Assembly: GCA_947631235.1 (NCBI GenBank)
Contig: CANRKO010000002.1
Location: forward strand, 1 to 64,000
DNA: 64,000 nt
DNA from: an uncultured Clostridia bacterium
Lineage (GTDB): Bacteria; Bacillota; Clostridia; UBA1381
Direction: 5' to 3'
The notes beneath the pieces are model-generated. The model saw nothing but the letters and a program-made list of their open reading frames with translations. It did not search any database and had not been told where the DNA came from. Position numbers and translations under genes: made by a program. Shown here in pieces: positions 26,298-35,539 of the stretch. Each line of letters opens with the position of its first letter. Position 1 is the first letter of the stretch.

Positions 26298-27392
26298 TCA
26301 TACGTTAAATCTGAACAGAACAATATCGCCGTCCTGCATGACGTACTCCTTGCCCTCGCTGCGGACAAGACCCTTCTCCTTCGCGGCTGTCATAGAACCG
26401 CAAGCCATGAGGTCGTTGTAGTGTACGACCTCGGCGCGTATAAAGCCGCGCTCGAAGTCGGTGTGTATCTTGCCGGCAGCCTGCGGGGCTTTCGTGCCTT
26501 TTGTGATAGTCCATGCGCGCACCTCCGGCTCGCCCGCAGTGAGGTAGCTTATAAGACCGAGAAGCGTGTAGCTTGCCTTTATGAGACGGTCGAGACCCGA
26601 CTCGTTCATGCCGAGCTCTTCGAGGAACATCGCTTTTTCGTCGCCGTCAAGCTGCGCGATTTCCTCCTCAATTCTCGCGCTCACGGGCATAACCTGTGAC
26701 CCTTCGCTTTCGGCGAGAGCTTTTACCTTGTTCACGTACTCGTTATTTTCTATACCCTTCGAGAAATCGTCCTCGGCGACGTTCGCCGCGTAGATAACCG
26801 GTTTCATGGAAATAAGCGAGATTTCCTTCATTATCGCCGCCTCGTCCTCGTCGTATTCGAGACTTCTTGCGGGCTTACCGTCCTCGAGCGCCGCCTTTAC
26901 GCGTTCCAACAGCGCGAGTTCCTTCGCGAGCGACTTGTCGCCCTTCATCATTTTCTTTGTGCGCTCTATGCGGCGGTCGATTATCTCCGCGTCGGAAAAT
27001 ACAAGTTCTAAATTTATTGTCTCGATGTCGCGCAGCGGATCTATCGAGCCGTCCACGTGCGTGATGTTCGAGTCCTCAAAACAGCGCACGACATGTACGA
27101 TCGCGTCGACCTCGCGTATGTGCGACAAAAACTTGTTACCCAAGCCCTCGCCCTTCGACGCGCCCTTTACAAGTCCCGCTATGTCCACAAATTCAATATA
27201 CGCGTGCGTCACCTTTTTCGGATGGTACATCTCGGCGAGCCTGTCCAGACGCTCGTCGGGAACATCGACGATACCGACGTTCGGTTCTATCGTGCAGAAC
27301 GGGTAGTTCGCGCTCTCCGCGCCCGCCTGTGTTATCGCGTTAAAAAGGGTCGACTTGCCGACGTTCGGCAGACCCACTATACCTAATTTCAT
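26298..27392 (-). CDS. ychF: Ribosome-binding ATPase YchF
   Basis: The 364-residue OBG-family P-loop protein has G1 GLPNVGKST (residues 7-15), G3-region DIAGLVKGASKGEGLGN, an unusual G4 suited to ATP, a coiled-coil insert (about 130-200) and a C-terminal TGS-like domain (RAWTITKGTKAPQAAGKIHT). YchF binds ribosomes and responds to oxidative stress. It has its own promoter and may also drive the two glycosyltransferase genes 30 bp downstream. Confidence 0.95.
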   Translation of the reverse strand: MKLGIVGLPNVGKSTLFNAITQAGAESANYPFCTIEPNVGIVDVPDERLDRLAEMYHPKKVTHAYIEFVDIAGLVKGASKGEGLGNKFLSHIREVDAIVHVVRCFEDSNITHVDGSIDPLRDIETINLELVFSDAEIIDRRIERTKKMMKGDKSLAKELALLERVKAALEDGKPARSLEYDEDEAAIMKEISLISMKPVIYAANVAEDDFSKGIENNEYVNKVKALAESEGSQVMPVSARIEEEIAQLDGDEKAMFLEELGMNESGLDRLIKASYTLLGLISYLTAGEPEVRAWTITKGTKAPQAAGKIHTDFERGFIRAEVVHYNDLMACGSMTAAKEKGLVRSEGKEYVMQDGDIVLFRFNV

Positions 27393-27439
27393 CTGTTTTT
27401 CGTCCTTTCATGGCATATATTGTTAAAAATTACGCATTT

Positions 27440-27468
27440 ATTCTATCATATTTCAGCCGTTTTATCAA
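27440..27468 (-). promoter_or_regulatory. Promoter of ychF
   Basis: On the minus strand TTGATA (27463-27468), 17-bp spacer, TAGAAT (27440-27445). It lies immediately beside the GH2 stop codon. Confidence 0.7.
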
Positions 27469-27474
27469 TAGAAT

Positions 27475-29133
27475 TTATTTATTTTGTCGTCCGAACAGTT
27501 CCTTAACCGTGTCGTACGCGATTTTCGGGCGGCGGTACTCGTCCACCACGCCCTTGTTGTTATGGCAGCGGGCGCGGCTTTGGAACCACTCGCCCTCCTC
27601 CGTGACTCGGCAGTCGGCAAACTGCCAGACGAACACGCCGCTTATCCTGTCGTCGTTTAAATACACGTCGAGATTGTCGCGCAGTATGTCCGACTGACCT
27701 TCCTCGCTCCACTTGCAATGGGAGGGGTCGCGGTAGCCGTAAATAGCCGCCGCGCCGACCTCGCTGACAATTATCGGCTTATGCGCGCCGCCCGATTTAT
27801 AAATCCACTCTATCTCCTCGTCGTTACGCATTGAAATATCGCAGTCTTGGTACCAATTCGAGTACATATTAAACGATACCACGTCGGGGAGGTCGAGACA
27901 AATATCTGTAAAGTGGCGGCACGTCGCGGAGGTTGTAGGGCGCGTTTTATCCATCGCCTTAATTTGCTCGTACTGCTTTTTGTACATTCTCCGCCCCTCA
28001 TCCGTCTCGGACGCGCACTCGTTCAAAATGCCCCATATCACGATTGAGGGGTGGTTATAGTGGTTTTCAATCATCTCGCGTATGCAGTCCTCGCACTGAC
28101 GCTCAAAATTCGGGTTCTGCATGTCCCCGAGTTTCAGCCCGCGGGCGTGATTTTCCTCCCATACCATTACGCCGCGCTCGTCGCACAGGTCGAGAAAACG
28201 CTCGTCGTTGGGGTAGTGGCACGTGCGGACGGCGTTCGCGTTCGCGGCTTGAATTAAATCCATGTCTTGTACCATATGCTGCAAACTTACCGCGCAGCCG
28301 TCGACGGCGTAGTCCTCGTGGCGGTTAAAGCCTTTCATAAATATCGGTCTGCCGTTAAGATATATTTTAGTGTCCCTCACCTCTGCGACGCGGAAACCTA
28401 CGCGCTCGATCATATCGTCAACCTCCCTGCCGCCGACCGAGAGCGTCGCCGTAAGCTCGTACAAATTCGGCTCGCCGACGAACCACGGCTTTACATTGTC
28501 AAAATCCCGGGTAAACGCAACGGTCGTCTCCGACGCGGCGGGTACTTCGGTTTCGCGCTCCGTCTCCGTACCCGCGAGCGCGGTCTTTGCCGTGACCGTC
28601 CGCGCTTTATCCGAAATATTTTTAATTATTATCTCCGTCGCCGCGCTCCATTTGCCGTCCGTAAGCGACGGCGTGAAACGCACGCGCTCTATGTACACAT
28701 CGCCGATATATTCGAGCGCAACGGGGCGCGTTATGCCGCCGTAGGTGTAGTAGTCGTTGGGAATATGCAGCGCGCTGTGTTCGCCGAAGGAGTTGTCAAC
28801 GTCAACCCTTATCTCATGCCCGCCCGCGCACACGTCGGGAATAACAGCCGAAAACGGCGTGAACGCGTTGTAGTGGTGCGCGATTTTTACGCCGTCAAAA
28901 TACACGTCTGCGGTGTGGCTCACGCCCTTAAATTCAAGACGGATATTGCCTGACCGTTTTATGTAAACCGTTTTCGTGTACGTACCCTGTCCGCGATAGT
29001 TGAGCAAATCGGGATGCTGTTCCCAGCAACCGGGAACCGGCAGCGAATACGTTTTACCGTTCGCGGTAAAATCCCACATTCCGTCAAGCTCGCGTGTTTC
29101 TCTTACGCGGTGCGTGTCAAAAAGTCGTATCAT
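27475..29133 (-). CDS. GH2 glycosidase (beta-glucuronidase/beta-galactosidase type)
   Basis: The 552-residue enzyme has the GH2 sugar-binding domain (WDFTANGKTYSLPVPGCWEQ), an immunoglobulin-like domain (about 165-250) and the TIM barrel. The predicted acid/base is Glu372 in WGILNECASE and the nucleophile Glu458 in PIIVSEVGAAA. It is short, without the extra C-terminal domains of LacZ, and nearest in layout to beta-glucuronidases. No signal peptide is present. Substrate is uncertain; side chains of pectic polysaccharides fit the neighbours. Its start overlaps the stop of the esterase gene (ATGA). Confidence 0.85.
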   Translation of the reverse strand: MIRLFDTHRVRETRELDGMWDFTANGKTYSLPVPGCWEQHPDLLNYRGQGTYTKTVYIKRSGNIRLEFKGVSHTADVYFDGVKIAHHYNAFTPFSAVIPDVCAGGHEIRVDVDNSFGEHSALHIPNDYYTYGGITRPVALEYIGDVYIERVRFTPSLTDGKWSAATEIIIKNISDKARTVTAKTALAGTETERETEVPAASETTVAFTRDFDNVKPWFVGEPNLYELTATLSVGGREVDDMIERVGFRVAEVRDTKIYLNGRPIFMKGFNRHEDYAVDGCAVSLQHMVQDMDLIQAANANAVRTCHYPNDERFLDLCDERGVMVWEENHARGLKLGDMQNPNFERQCEDCIREMIENHYNHPSIVIWGILNECASETDEGRRMYKKQYEQIKAMDKTRPTTSATCRHFTDICLDLPDVVSFNMYSNWYQDCDISMRNDEEIEWIYKSGGAHKPIIVSEVGAAAIYGYRDPSHCKWSEEGQSDILRDNLDVYLNDDRISGVFVWQFADCRVTEEGEWFQSRARCHNNKGVVDEYRRPKIAYDTVKELFGRQNK

Positions 29134-29915
29134 AATCCCCCTCCGTAATATTTAGCTATATTTTCGCCCACGGTTCTGCCGACGGCGTTGTATGCCGACT
29201 GGCGGTAGTGGTACCGGTCTTTCATTTCCGCGATGTACGGCTCAAAGCTGCCGACGAGAATGTAATCGTCGTTTTCTTCGCACAGCCTTTCCTGCGCGGC
29301 GCGTATCACGGCGTAAAAACCGTCGCGCTCCGCGTTTTCGGGATATTTTACGTAGTTGTAGTGACCTGTCTGCACTACAAAGATTTTCTCCGCGCCGCAC
29401 CTCTTAAACTCTTGAAAAAGCCCTTCCGTGTTCGCGATGTAGTCGTCAGCCGTCCTTTGCACGTCGCCGTCGCTCTCGCCCTGACACCACACGACGAATA
29501 TTCTCCCGATTTTTATGTTGTTGCCTATGAGAAATTTTTTCGCGTCACAAAGACGGCGCACAGCGTCGCCGATAAGCGTTTCCTTCCATTCCTCGGTATT
29601 CGTACCGCCCTTCGACGCGCTGACCGCGACAAGCTTTCTTTTCGTGCGGCTGTAATACTCGCTCACGACCGCGCTCACCATGCTGCCGCTGCGCTTATTC
29701 GTACCGTCCGCGCGTATATCGTCGAGCGCGCCTTTCCTGTCCTCGCCGAGACCGAACGGCTCTCTTACCGGCACGAGCGTGTCGGGCTTACTCACCGACT
29801 TATATTCAAATCCCGCGTCGACGCCGCACGCGACCGCCTTACACGCGTCGCCGCGACCCGACATATTCGACTGACCCGCGAACAGCGCGAGGTCTGCAGT
29901 GCTCAATTTATCCAT
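29130..29915 (-). CDS. SASA-type carbohydrate acetylesterase
   Basis: The 261-residue SGNH-like hydrolase has the block GQSNMSGRGD with nucleophile Ser16, ASKGGTNTEEW, VVWCQGESDGD and a C-terminal His-containing segment (YHYRQSAYNAVG). This is the sialate-O-acetylesterase/acetylxylan-esterase family. No signal peptide is seen, so it probably acts on imported oligosaccharides. The start at 29915 follows GGAGGG; an ATG at 29945 overlaps the -10 box of the promoter and cannot be used from that transcript. It is co-transcribed with GH2. Confidence 0.83.
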   Translation of the reverse strand: MDKLSTADLALFAGQSNMSGRGDACKAVACGVDAGFEYKSVSKPDTLVPVREPFGLGEDRKGALDDIRADGTNKRSGSMVSAVVSEYYSRTKRKLVAVSASKGGTNTEEWKETLIGDAVRRLCDAKKFLIGNNIKIGRIFVVWCQGESDGDVQRTADDYIANTEGLFQEFKRCGAEKIFVVQTGHYNYVKYPENAERDGFYAVIRAAQERLCEENDDYILVGSFEPYIAEMKDRYHYRQSAYNAVGRTVGENIAKYYGGGL

Positions 29916-29943
29916 TTTTACCCTCCGATGCGTTTGTATATCC

Positions 29944-29972
29944 ATTATACCGCCTTTGCGTCGGGAATACAA
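29944..29972 (-). promoter_or_regulatory. Promoter of the esterase-GH2 operon
   Basis: On the minus strand TTGTAT (29967-29972), 17-bp spacer, TATAAT (29944-29949). It fixes the esterase start downstream of 29944. Confidence 0.75.
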
Positions 29973-30066
29973 TAGAAAATTCCTTGAAGGAAATTAAAAA
30001 TACACTTTATTTATTCGATATTTTATGGTAGAATATATGTAATTCAAAGGATAAGGAGGAAAAATC

Positions 30067-30753
30067 ATGGCAAACAACAAGGTTCTTATAGCGGACGATG
30101 ACAGCAACATTTCTGAACTGATAAAGGTATATTTTGAGAAGGACGGATTTGAGACGGTAACGGCGCGCAACGGCAAAGAGGCGGTGGAACTTTTCAAATC
30201 GGAAGCGCCGTCTATCGTGATACTGGACGTTATGATGCCGGAGATGGACGGCTGGCAGGTGTGCCGCGAGATACGGCGCGTCAGCAATATTCCCATAATC
30301 ATGCTCACCGCGAAGGGCGAAACGTTCGATAAGGTGCTGGGACTCGAACTCGGCGCGGACGATTACATGGTAAAGCCGTTCGACCCGAAGGAGCTTATCG
30401 CGCGCGTGAAGGCTGTATTAAGGCGCAGCGAAACGAAAGAGGTAAGCACGGAGAAGGAACTTGTGTTCCCGAACCTCACGATAAACCTCACGAACTACGA
30501 ACTTAAAATAAACGGAAACATAACCGAAGTGCCGCCGAAGGAACTCGAACTCCTCTACTTCCTCGCGTCGAACCCGAACCGCGTGTTCACGCGCGAGCAG
30601 CTTTTGGAGCAGGTATGGGGATTTGACTATTTCGGCGACTCGCGCACCGTGGACGTGCATATAAAGAGACTGCGCGAAAAGCTGGAGGGCGCGGAGTCGA
30701 ACTGGCAGCTTAAAACGGTGTGGGGCGTTGGATATAAATTCGAGGTCAGATAA
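30067..30753 (+). CDS. OmpR-family response regulator
   Basis: The 228-residue protein has a receiver domain with acidic pocket LIADDD, phosphorylation site Asp54 (IVILDVMMPEMDG), the switch Thr (MLTAKGE) and the conserved Lys (MVKPFDP). A C-terminal winged helix follows (LEQVWGFDYFGDSRTVDVHI). It is followed without a gap by a histidine kinase (stop TAA, then ATG), forming a two-component system. The stimulus and targets are unknown. AAGGAGG precedes the start. Confidence 0.93.
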   Translation: MANNKVLIADDDSNISELIKVYFEKDGFETVTARNGKEAVELFKSEAPSIVILDVMMPEMDGWQVCREIRRVSNIPIIMLTAKGETFDKVLGLELGADDYMVKPFDPKELIARVKAVLRRSETKEVSTEKELVFPNLTINLTNYELKINGNITEVPPKELELLYFLASNPNRVFTREQLLEQVWGFDYFGDSRTVDVHIKRLREKLEGAESNWQLKTVWGVGYKFEVR

Positions 30754-32172
30754 ATGTTTAAGAGTATATTGAGCCGCCTGTTCTGGACGTACGCGGCAAT
30801 TCTTGCGCTCGTGTTCGCGTCCGTTGCCGTATCGGTCGGCATATTTACGGACAGGTTCGTCACAAATCAGCACAGACAGAACGTGCGCGATGTTTCGCAG
30901 ACAATCGAATACTGGACAGCCGTGTCGGAGATAGAGGACGACGGCGCGCGCACAAAGGTGATGTATATGAATCTCCTTAAAAAGTGGGCTGATTACCTTC
31001 ACTCCGATATAATAATCACAAACGCCGAAGGACGGATAACAGCCAATACGGGCAGCGTTGCCGTCGTGCCGGACGATTTGGTAAACGCGGTAATATCGGG
31101 CGAGGAGGTGCGCGAGGTCTCGACGCTTAACGGCGCGTACCGTTCGAAGGTCGTCGCGATGGGAATACCGGTGCATTACCAGGGCGGCGTGGTCGGCGCG
31201 ATGATTTTTACAACGCCCGTCGAACGGCTCAGGAAAACCACGACCGAACTGTTCTCCATGCTTGTGCTGTCGTCGCTTTTGGCGGTGCTTATCGCGGGAG
31301 TGCTTGTATACTGGCAGTCGCGCCGCATATCAAAGCCTATAGGCGAGATAAACAAGGCTGCGAGAAATATCGCGTCCGGCAAGTATGACAAGCGCGTTGT
31401 GGTTACGAGCAAGGACGAGATAGGACAGCTTGCGTCGAGCTTTAACTTCATGGCTGACTCGGTGGAGACTCTCGAACGTACGCGCAGCGACTTTATAAGC
31501 GACGTGTCGCACGAGCTGCGTACGCCCATGACGAGCATATCGGGTTTCGCGCAGGGCATACTCGACGGCACGATACCCAAAGAAAAGCAGGACGAATACC
31601 TCAAAATCATTCTCGACGAGAGCAAGCGTCTCACGAAAATGGTAAACGATATGCTCGAAATGTCGAAGATGTCGTCGAGCAGCTACAAGCTCGACGTAAC
31701 GGCGTTCGACTTAAACGAATTAACGCGCCTTTGCATAATAAGTCTCGGCAGCAGGATTGACGAGAAAAACCTTGAAATAAACGTCGATTTTGACCGCGAC
31801 ATTTTGAAGGTACTCGCCGACCGCGACGCGATCCAGCGCGTAATAATAAACCTGCTCGACAACGCCGTAAAATTCAGCTACCCCAACACGACCGTCACGA
31901 TAAAGACGCGCCGCGAAAGGAACCGCGCGATATTCAGCGTCGGCAATTTCGGCGACGGCATAGACAGCGGCGATTTGAGCAGTATATTCACGCGCTTTTA
32001 CAAAACCGACAAGTCCCGCAGAACGGAAAAAAGCGGCGCGGGACTGGGCTTGTCGTTCGTTAAAAACATACTGACGCTCCACAAGCAGAACGTCTGGGTC
32101 GAGAGCATTGACGCAAAGGAAGGGTCGAGCGCGAAATACACAACATTTACATTTACACTGGAGACGGAATAA
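30754..32172 (+). CDS. HAMP-containing sensor histidine kinase
   Basis: The 472-residue membrane kinase has TM1 (LFWTYAAILALVFASVAVSV), an outside sensor of about 130 residues, TM2 (MLVLSSLLAVLIAGVLVYW) and HAMP. The dimerisation domain carries the phospho-acceptor His253 in SDVSHELRTPMTSISGFAQ, and the ATPase domain has the N-box INLLDNAVKFS, GDGIDSGD and SGAGLGLSFVK. It would phosphorylate the response regulator encoded directly upstream. The layout resembles the many Firmicutes envelope-stress kinases, but no ligand can be assigned. Confidence 0.93.
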   Translation: MFKSILSRLFWTYAAILALVFASVAVSVGIFTDRFVTNQHRQNVRDVSQTIEYWTAVSEIEDDGARTKVMYMNLLKKWADYLHSDIIITNAEGRITANTGSVAVVPDDLVNAVISGEEVREVSTLNGAYRSKVVAMGIPVHYQGGVVGAMIFTTPVERLRKTTTELFSMLVLSSLLAVLIAGVLVYWQSRRISKPIGEINKAARNIASGKYDKRVVVTSKDEIGQLASSFNFMADSVETLERTRSDFISDVSHELRTPMTSISGFAQGILDGTIPKEKQDEYLKIILDESKRLTKMVNDMLEMSKMSSSSYKLDVTAFDLNELTRLCIISLGSRIDEKNLEINVDFDRDILKVLADRDAIQRVIINLLDNAVKFSYPNTTVTIKTRRERNRAIFSVGNFGDGIDSGDLSSIFTRFYKTDKSRRTEKSGAGLGLSFVKNILTLHKQNVWVESIDAKEGSSAKYTTFTFTLETE

Positions 32173-32178
32173 AAAATA

Positions 32179-32207
32179 TTGACTATAAGAAGAAATTATA
32201 GTAAAAT
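32179..32207 (+). promoter_or_regulatory. Promoter of galT
   Basis: TTGACT (32179-32184), 17-bp spacer, TAAAAT (32202-32207). Confidence 0.75.
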
Positions 32208-32239
32208 AGAAGTAATGAATTTCAAGGAGGAACACAACA

Positions 32240-33223
32240 ATGGCTGAATTAAGATGGAACCCGCTTACAAAGGACTGGGTTATGATAGCGTCGCACCGCC
32301 AGAACAGACCGCAGATGCCGAAGGACTGGTGTCCGTTCTGTCCGGGACCCGACAACGACAAAGTACCCAAGTCCTTCACGGTACATAAACACGACAACGA
32401 CTTCCCCGCGCTTTCGCAGAACCCGCCCGAGCCGGACGACGTTGAGACGAGGATTTACAAGACAAAACCGTCCTACGGCAAGTGCGAGGTTATCCTCTAT
32501 TCGCCGGAGCATACGGTGACGCTGCCCGAGCTTTCCGTTCCTCATATAAGAGAACTGGTAGACCTCTGGACAAACCGTTTCGAGGAAATCAGCGCCGACC
32601 CGAAAATAAAATACGTGTTCATATTCGAGAACAGGGGAGACGTTGTGGGCGTAACGATGCCCCACCCGCACGGTCAGATTTACGGCTATTCGGTAGTGCC
32701 GAAAAAGCTGGAGCTTGAAATGGAGTCGTGTAAGGAGCATTTCGACGAGACGCACCACTGCCTTATCTGCGATATGCTGGAGGACGAGGTCAAGGCTGAA
32801 AAGAGAATTATATTCGAGAACGACGACTTTATAGTGTTCCTGCCGTTCTACTGCGAATACCCCTACGGTATATATATAGCGGCAAAGCGTCACTACCAGA
32901 ACCTCACGCAGATGACCGACAAGGAAAAGACAAGTCTTGCGTCGGCTCTCAAAGAGGCTGCCGGTACGCTTGACAGCCTGTTCGACTATCCGTTCCCGTA
33001 CATGATGTGTATGTACCAGAACCCCGTAAACGGCGAGGATGTGTCGGATTATTATCATTTCCATATCGCGTTCTATCCGCCGATGAGAAGTGCGGACAAG
33101 CAGAAGTTCAACGCGTCGTCCGAGACGGGCGCATGGGCGCACTGCAACCCGACCGCTCCCGAGGAGAAGGCTGTGGAACTTCGTGCTGCGCACGAGAAAT
33201 TTGTAAAGAAAATGAACGGCTGA
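32240..33223 (+). CDS. galT: Galactose-1-phosphate uridylyltransferase
   Basis: The 327-residue HIT-superfamily enzyme has the active-site motif MPHPHGQIYGY (nucleophilic His144), zinc-binding cysteines CPFCPG and CLICD, and a C-terminal repeat with YYHFHIAFYPP. It exchanges UMP between UDP-glucose and galactose-1-phosphate in the Leloir pathway. No galK or galE lies beside it. Galactose would be available from pectin side chains. It has its own promoter, a GGAGGAA ribosome site and a terminator, so it is a single-gene unit. Confidence 0.93.
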   Translation: MAELRWNPLTKDWVMIASHRQNRPQMPKDWCPFCPGPDNDKVPKSFTVHKHDNDFPALSQNPPEPDDVETRIYKTKPSYGKCEVILYSPEHTVTLPELSVPHIRELVDLWTNRFEEISADPKIKYVFIFENRGDVVGVTMPHPHGQIYGYSVVPKKLELEMESCKEHFDETHHCLICDMLEDEVKAEKRIIFENDDFIVFLPFYCEYPYGIYIAAKRHYQNLTQMTDKEKTSLASALKEAAGTLDSLFDYPFPYMMCMYQNPVNGEDVSDYYHFHIAFYPPMRSADKQKFNASSETGAWAHCNPTAPEEKAVELRAAHEKFVKKMNG

Positions 33224-33232
33224 TACAACATT

Positions 33233-33264
33233 GGGAGACTGCATCGCGGTCTCCTCTTTGTTTT
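33233..33264 (+). terminator. Terminator of galT
   Basis: GGGAGAC and GTCTCC form the stem around TGCATCGCG, followed by a T-rich tract. Confidence 0.75.
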
Positions 33265-33269
33265 ACCGC

Positions 33270-33298
33270 TTGACATTACGGTGAAAAACGGTTATAAT
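33270..33298 (+). promoter_or_regulatory. Promoter of greA
   Basis: Consensus TTGACA (33270-33275), 17-bp spacer, TATAAT (33293-33298). Confidence 0.88.
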
Positions 33299-33341
33299 GG
33301 ATAAGCTGTTATGATAATTATATAGAGAGGAATGACGTAAA

Positions 33342-33815
33342 ATGGCTGAGACCAAAGAGTATATCCTTACGAGAGAAGGCAAAGCGGAGCTTGAAGAGGA
33401 GCTCGATACACTAAAGAATGTCACGAGAAAAAGAGTATCGGAAAAAATAAAGGAAGCGCGTTCGTTCGGCGACCTTTCGGAGAACGCCGAGTATGACGAA
33501 GCGAAGAACGAGCAGGCGGAGGTAGAAGCGAGAATAGGCGAGATAGAGAATATGCTCAAATACGCCCGCGTCCTCGACGACGACGAGATACGTTCCGACG
33601 TTGTAACGCCCGGCTCAAAGGTTATTCTCGGCATTTTCGGCGACGAGAAGCATTATCAGGTAGTAGGCTCGACCGAAGCCGACCCGTACAAGAACAAGCT
33701 GTCGTACGAGTCGCCCATAGGCGCGGCTATACTCAACAAGAGCGCCGGCGATACCGTTAAGGCGATAACGCCGGGCGGCGAGATTGAAATAAAGATTATC
33801 GCGATAGAAAAATAA
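33342..33815 (+). CDS. greA: Transcription elongation factor GreA
   Basis: The 157-residue protein has the N-terminal coiled coil with the tip acidic residues (FGDLSENAEYDEAKNEQAEV) and the C-terminal FKBP-like domain (SPIGAAILNKSAGDTVKAIT). GreA enters the secondary channel of RNA polymerase and stimulates cleavage of backtracked transcripts. It has a strong promoter and its own terminator. Confidence 0.95.
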   Translation: MAETKEYILTREGKAELEEELDTLKNVTRKRVSEKIKEARSFGDLSENAEYDEAKNEQAEVEARIGEIENMLKYARVLDDDEIRSDVVTPGSKVILGIFGDEKHYQVVGSTEADPYKNKLSYESPIGAAILNKSAGDTVKAITPGGEIEIKIIAIEK

Positions 33816-33827
33816 CAAACAAAAAAG

Positions 33828-33867
33828 AAAGCGAAGAGATGAGGAAATCATCTTTTCGCTTTTTTTG
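33828..33867 (+). terminator. Terminator of greA
   Basis: AAAGCGAAGAGATGA pairs with TCATCTTTTCGCTTT around a GGAAA loop, ending in a T-run. Confidence 0.85.
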
Positions 33868-33883
33868 ATATAAGGAATTTTGC

Positions 33884-34651
33884 TTAATTTAAGCCATTGG
33901 CTTCAAGCACCATATCGGCATAACCGCTAAAATTCTGATTATATAATGTAGTCCAACTATGAATTACATTATTCCAAATCCAATTTTTATCTTCAGAAAG
34001 TTGATAATGGAATGTACCCTCTGTTGTCGGCATTGATGTCATTGCCCTCCATTCTGCACCCCAATGTCCTTCTCCTGTTATATTATTTACAAAATATGAC
34101 TCATTATTTATACGCATACCTACTGAGTCAACTTGGTCACCAACGTCACCTGAAAAAACAGAATTTGTTACATTTGTCATTGTAACTGTGGTATTACCGA
34201 CACCTGTTACCGTAACGCCGAGATCCGGCGCGACGCCCTGACCCTCGCCGAGTACGCCGTGCGGGCCCTTTTTCAGCACTACCTCTGTACCGTCAGCCTT
34301 TATCACGGTGTCGCCTTCTCTGGCAAATCTTCTTTGAGACACTTCGCCCTCGTGGATTGTGATAGGCTCGTCGTCGTTTGCGGGTTCGGACGGTTCGGGC
34401 GGAGTGTATTGCGATGTGTTAATTGTAATCGTATTATTCGTAAAACCGACCGTAAATCCGCCCACAGCGTCGGCGATGTCGCGGAGTTTAAAGTATGTAC
34501 TGTCGTTTATGTTATATCCCTCTATTGACTTTCCAACACCGTCAACCCTGATAGGGAACGGGTTCGCCGTTACGGCGTATTCGACCGCAAAGCCCGTCAG
34601 CGCGGAACAGATAATGCCGCCTATTATAAAACCTAAAGTAAATCTTTTCAT
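33884..34651 (-). CDS. Exported stalk-domain protein (downstream tandem copy)
   Basis: The 255-residue protein has an N-terminal signal or anchor (MKRFTLGFIIGGIICSALTG) and a short copper-amine-oxidase-like unit (DGVGKSIEGYNINDSTYFKL, then GGFTVGFTNNTITI). A Pro/Glu/Asp linker and an unassigned C-terminal region follow (about 100-255), with VIKADGTEVVLKKGP and GVLGEGQGVAPDLG. It closely resembles the next gene upstream through residue about 160, while their ends differ. Function is unknown; exported and surface-located is the safe statement. The start follows an AGGAAG site. Confidence 0.72.
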   Translation of the reverse strand: MKRFTLGFIIGGIICSALTGFAVEYAVTANPFPIRVDGVGKSIEGYNINDSTYFKLRDIADAVGGFTVGFTNNTITINTSQYTPPEPSEPANDDEPITIHEGEVSQRRFAREGDTVIKADGTEVVLKKGPHGVLGEGQGVAPDLGVTVTGVGNTTVTMTNVTNSVFSGDVGDQVDSVGMRINNESYFVNNITGEGHWGAEWRAMTSMPTTEGTFHYQLSEDKNWIWNNVIHSWTTLYNQNFSGYADMVLEANGLN

Positions 34652-34674
34652 GGGAAATTACTTCCTCCTATCTA

Positions 34675-35436
34675 TTACTGATGTGTATTGACATACTCTA
34701 ATATACTACGTCCATTATCACAAGCCAAATATACCCAACCATCATCATCCCATATAAAGTTTTTATCCTCTGAAATCTCACCAAATGCTGTACCGGGAAC
34801 TTGAGGGTGTGTTTTTTGAGAAATAACTGCCCATTCGCCATCCCAATGTCCTTCCCCGGTCAAAGGGTTTACTTCATAAGTTGATGCAGCAGTCCAACGA
34901 CCTGTTGAGTCATTACCATATTTATTTGTCATCAATTCAGTATTTGGTTTCAAAGGAAATGTAGTCATCTGGTCTCCCTGCCCAAACTCATCCATTATAC
35001 CTACATCTGGCGCAACGCCTTGTCCATACCCCAACACGCCTGTTACTTCATCTTTCTTTAACACTATCTCTGTACCATCTGCCTTGACAAATATATCCCC
35101 CTCTTTCGCGAGGCGATTATCTCTCGGCTGACCCTCATAAATTGTAATAGCACCGTCGGTGTTTGCGGGCTCGGGCGGTTGCTCGGACGGCTCGGCTTGT
35201 GTGCTGATTGTGATTGTATTATTCACAAAACCGACCGTAAAACCGCCTACCGCGTCGGCTACGTCGCGGAGTTTAAAGTATGTGCTGTCGTTTATGTTAT
35301 AGCCTTCGATTGACTTAGCAACACCGTCAACCTTAATAGGGAACGGATTAGCCGTTACGGCGTACTCAACCGCAAACCCCGTCAGCGCGGAACAGACAAT
35401 GCCGCCTATAATAAAACCCAGAGTAAATTTCTTCAT
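34675..35436 (-). CDS. Exported stalk-domain protein (upstream tandem copy)
   Basis: The 253-residue paralogue of the 33884-34651 gene has signal MKKFTLGFIIGGIVCSALTG and stalk unit DGVAKSIEGYNINDSTYFKL, then GGFTVGFVNNTITIS. A Pro/Glu linker leads to VKADGTEIVLKKDE and GVLGYGQGVAPDVG. The C-terminal third differs and contains GRWTAASTYEVNPLTGEGHW. The start at 35436 has AAGGGGG upstream; an extended frame to 35526 would run into the divergent gene. The 23-bp gap between the copies suggests co-transcription. Confidence 0.72.
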   Translation of the reverse strand: MKKFTLGFIIGGIVCSALTGFAVEYAVTANPFPIKVDGVAKSIEGYNINDSTYFKLRDVADAVGGFTVGFVNNTITISTQAEPSEQPPEPANTDGAITIYEGQPRDNRLAKEGDIFVKADGTEIVLKKDEVTGVLGYGQGVAPDVGIMDEFGQGDQMTTFPLKPNTELMTNKYGNDSTGRWTAASTYEVNPLTGEGHWDGEWAVISQKTHPQVPGTAFGEISEDKNFIWDDDGWVYLACDNGRSILEYVNTHQ

Positions 35437-35539
35437 AAAAAATCCCCCTTTTGACGTATTATACACCACCCGAACGAAAAAATCAAGGCGGCGTAATAAA
35501 GCTAATACGCCGCGCATATTATTCACGGGAGGTGTCCGT

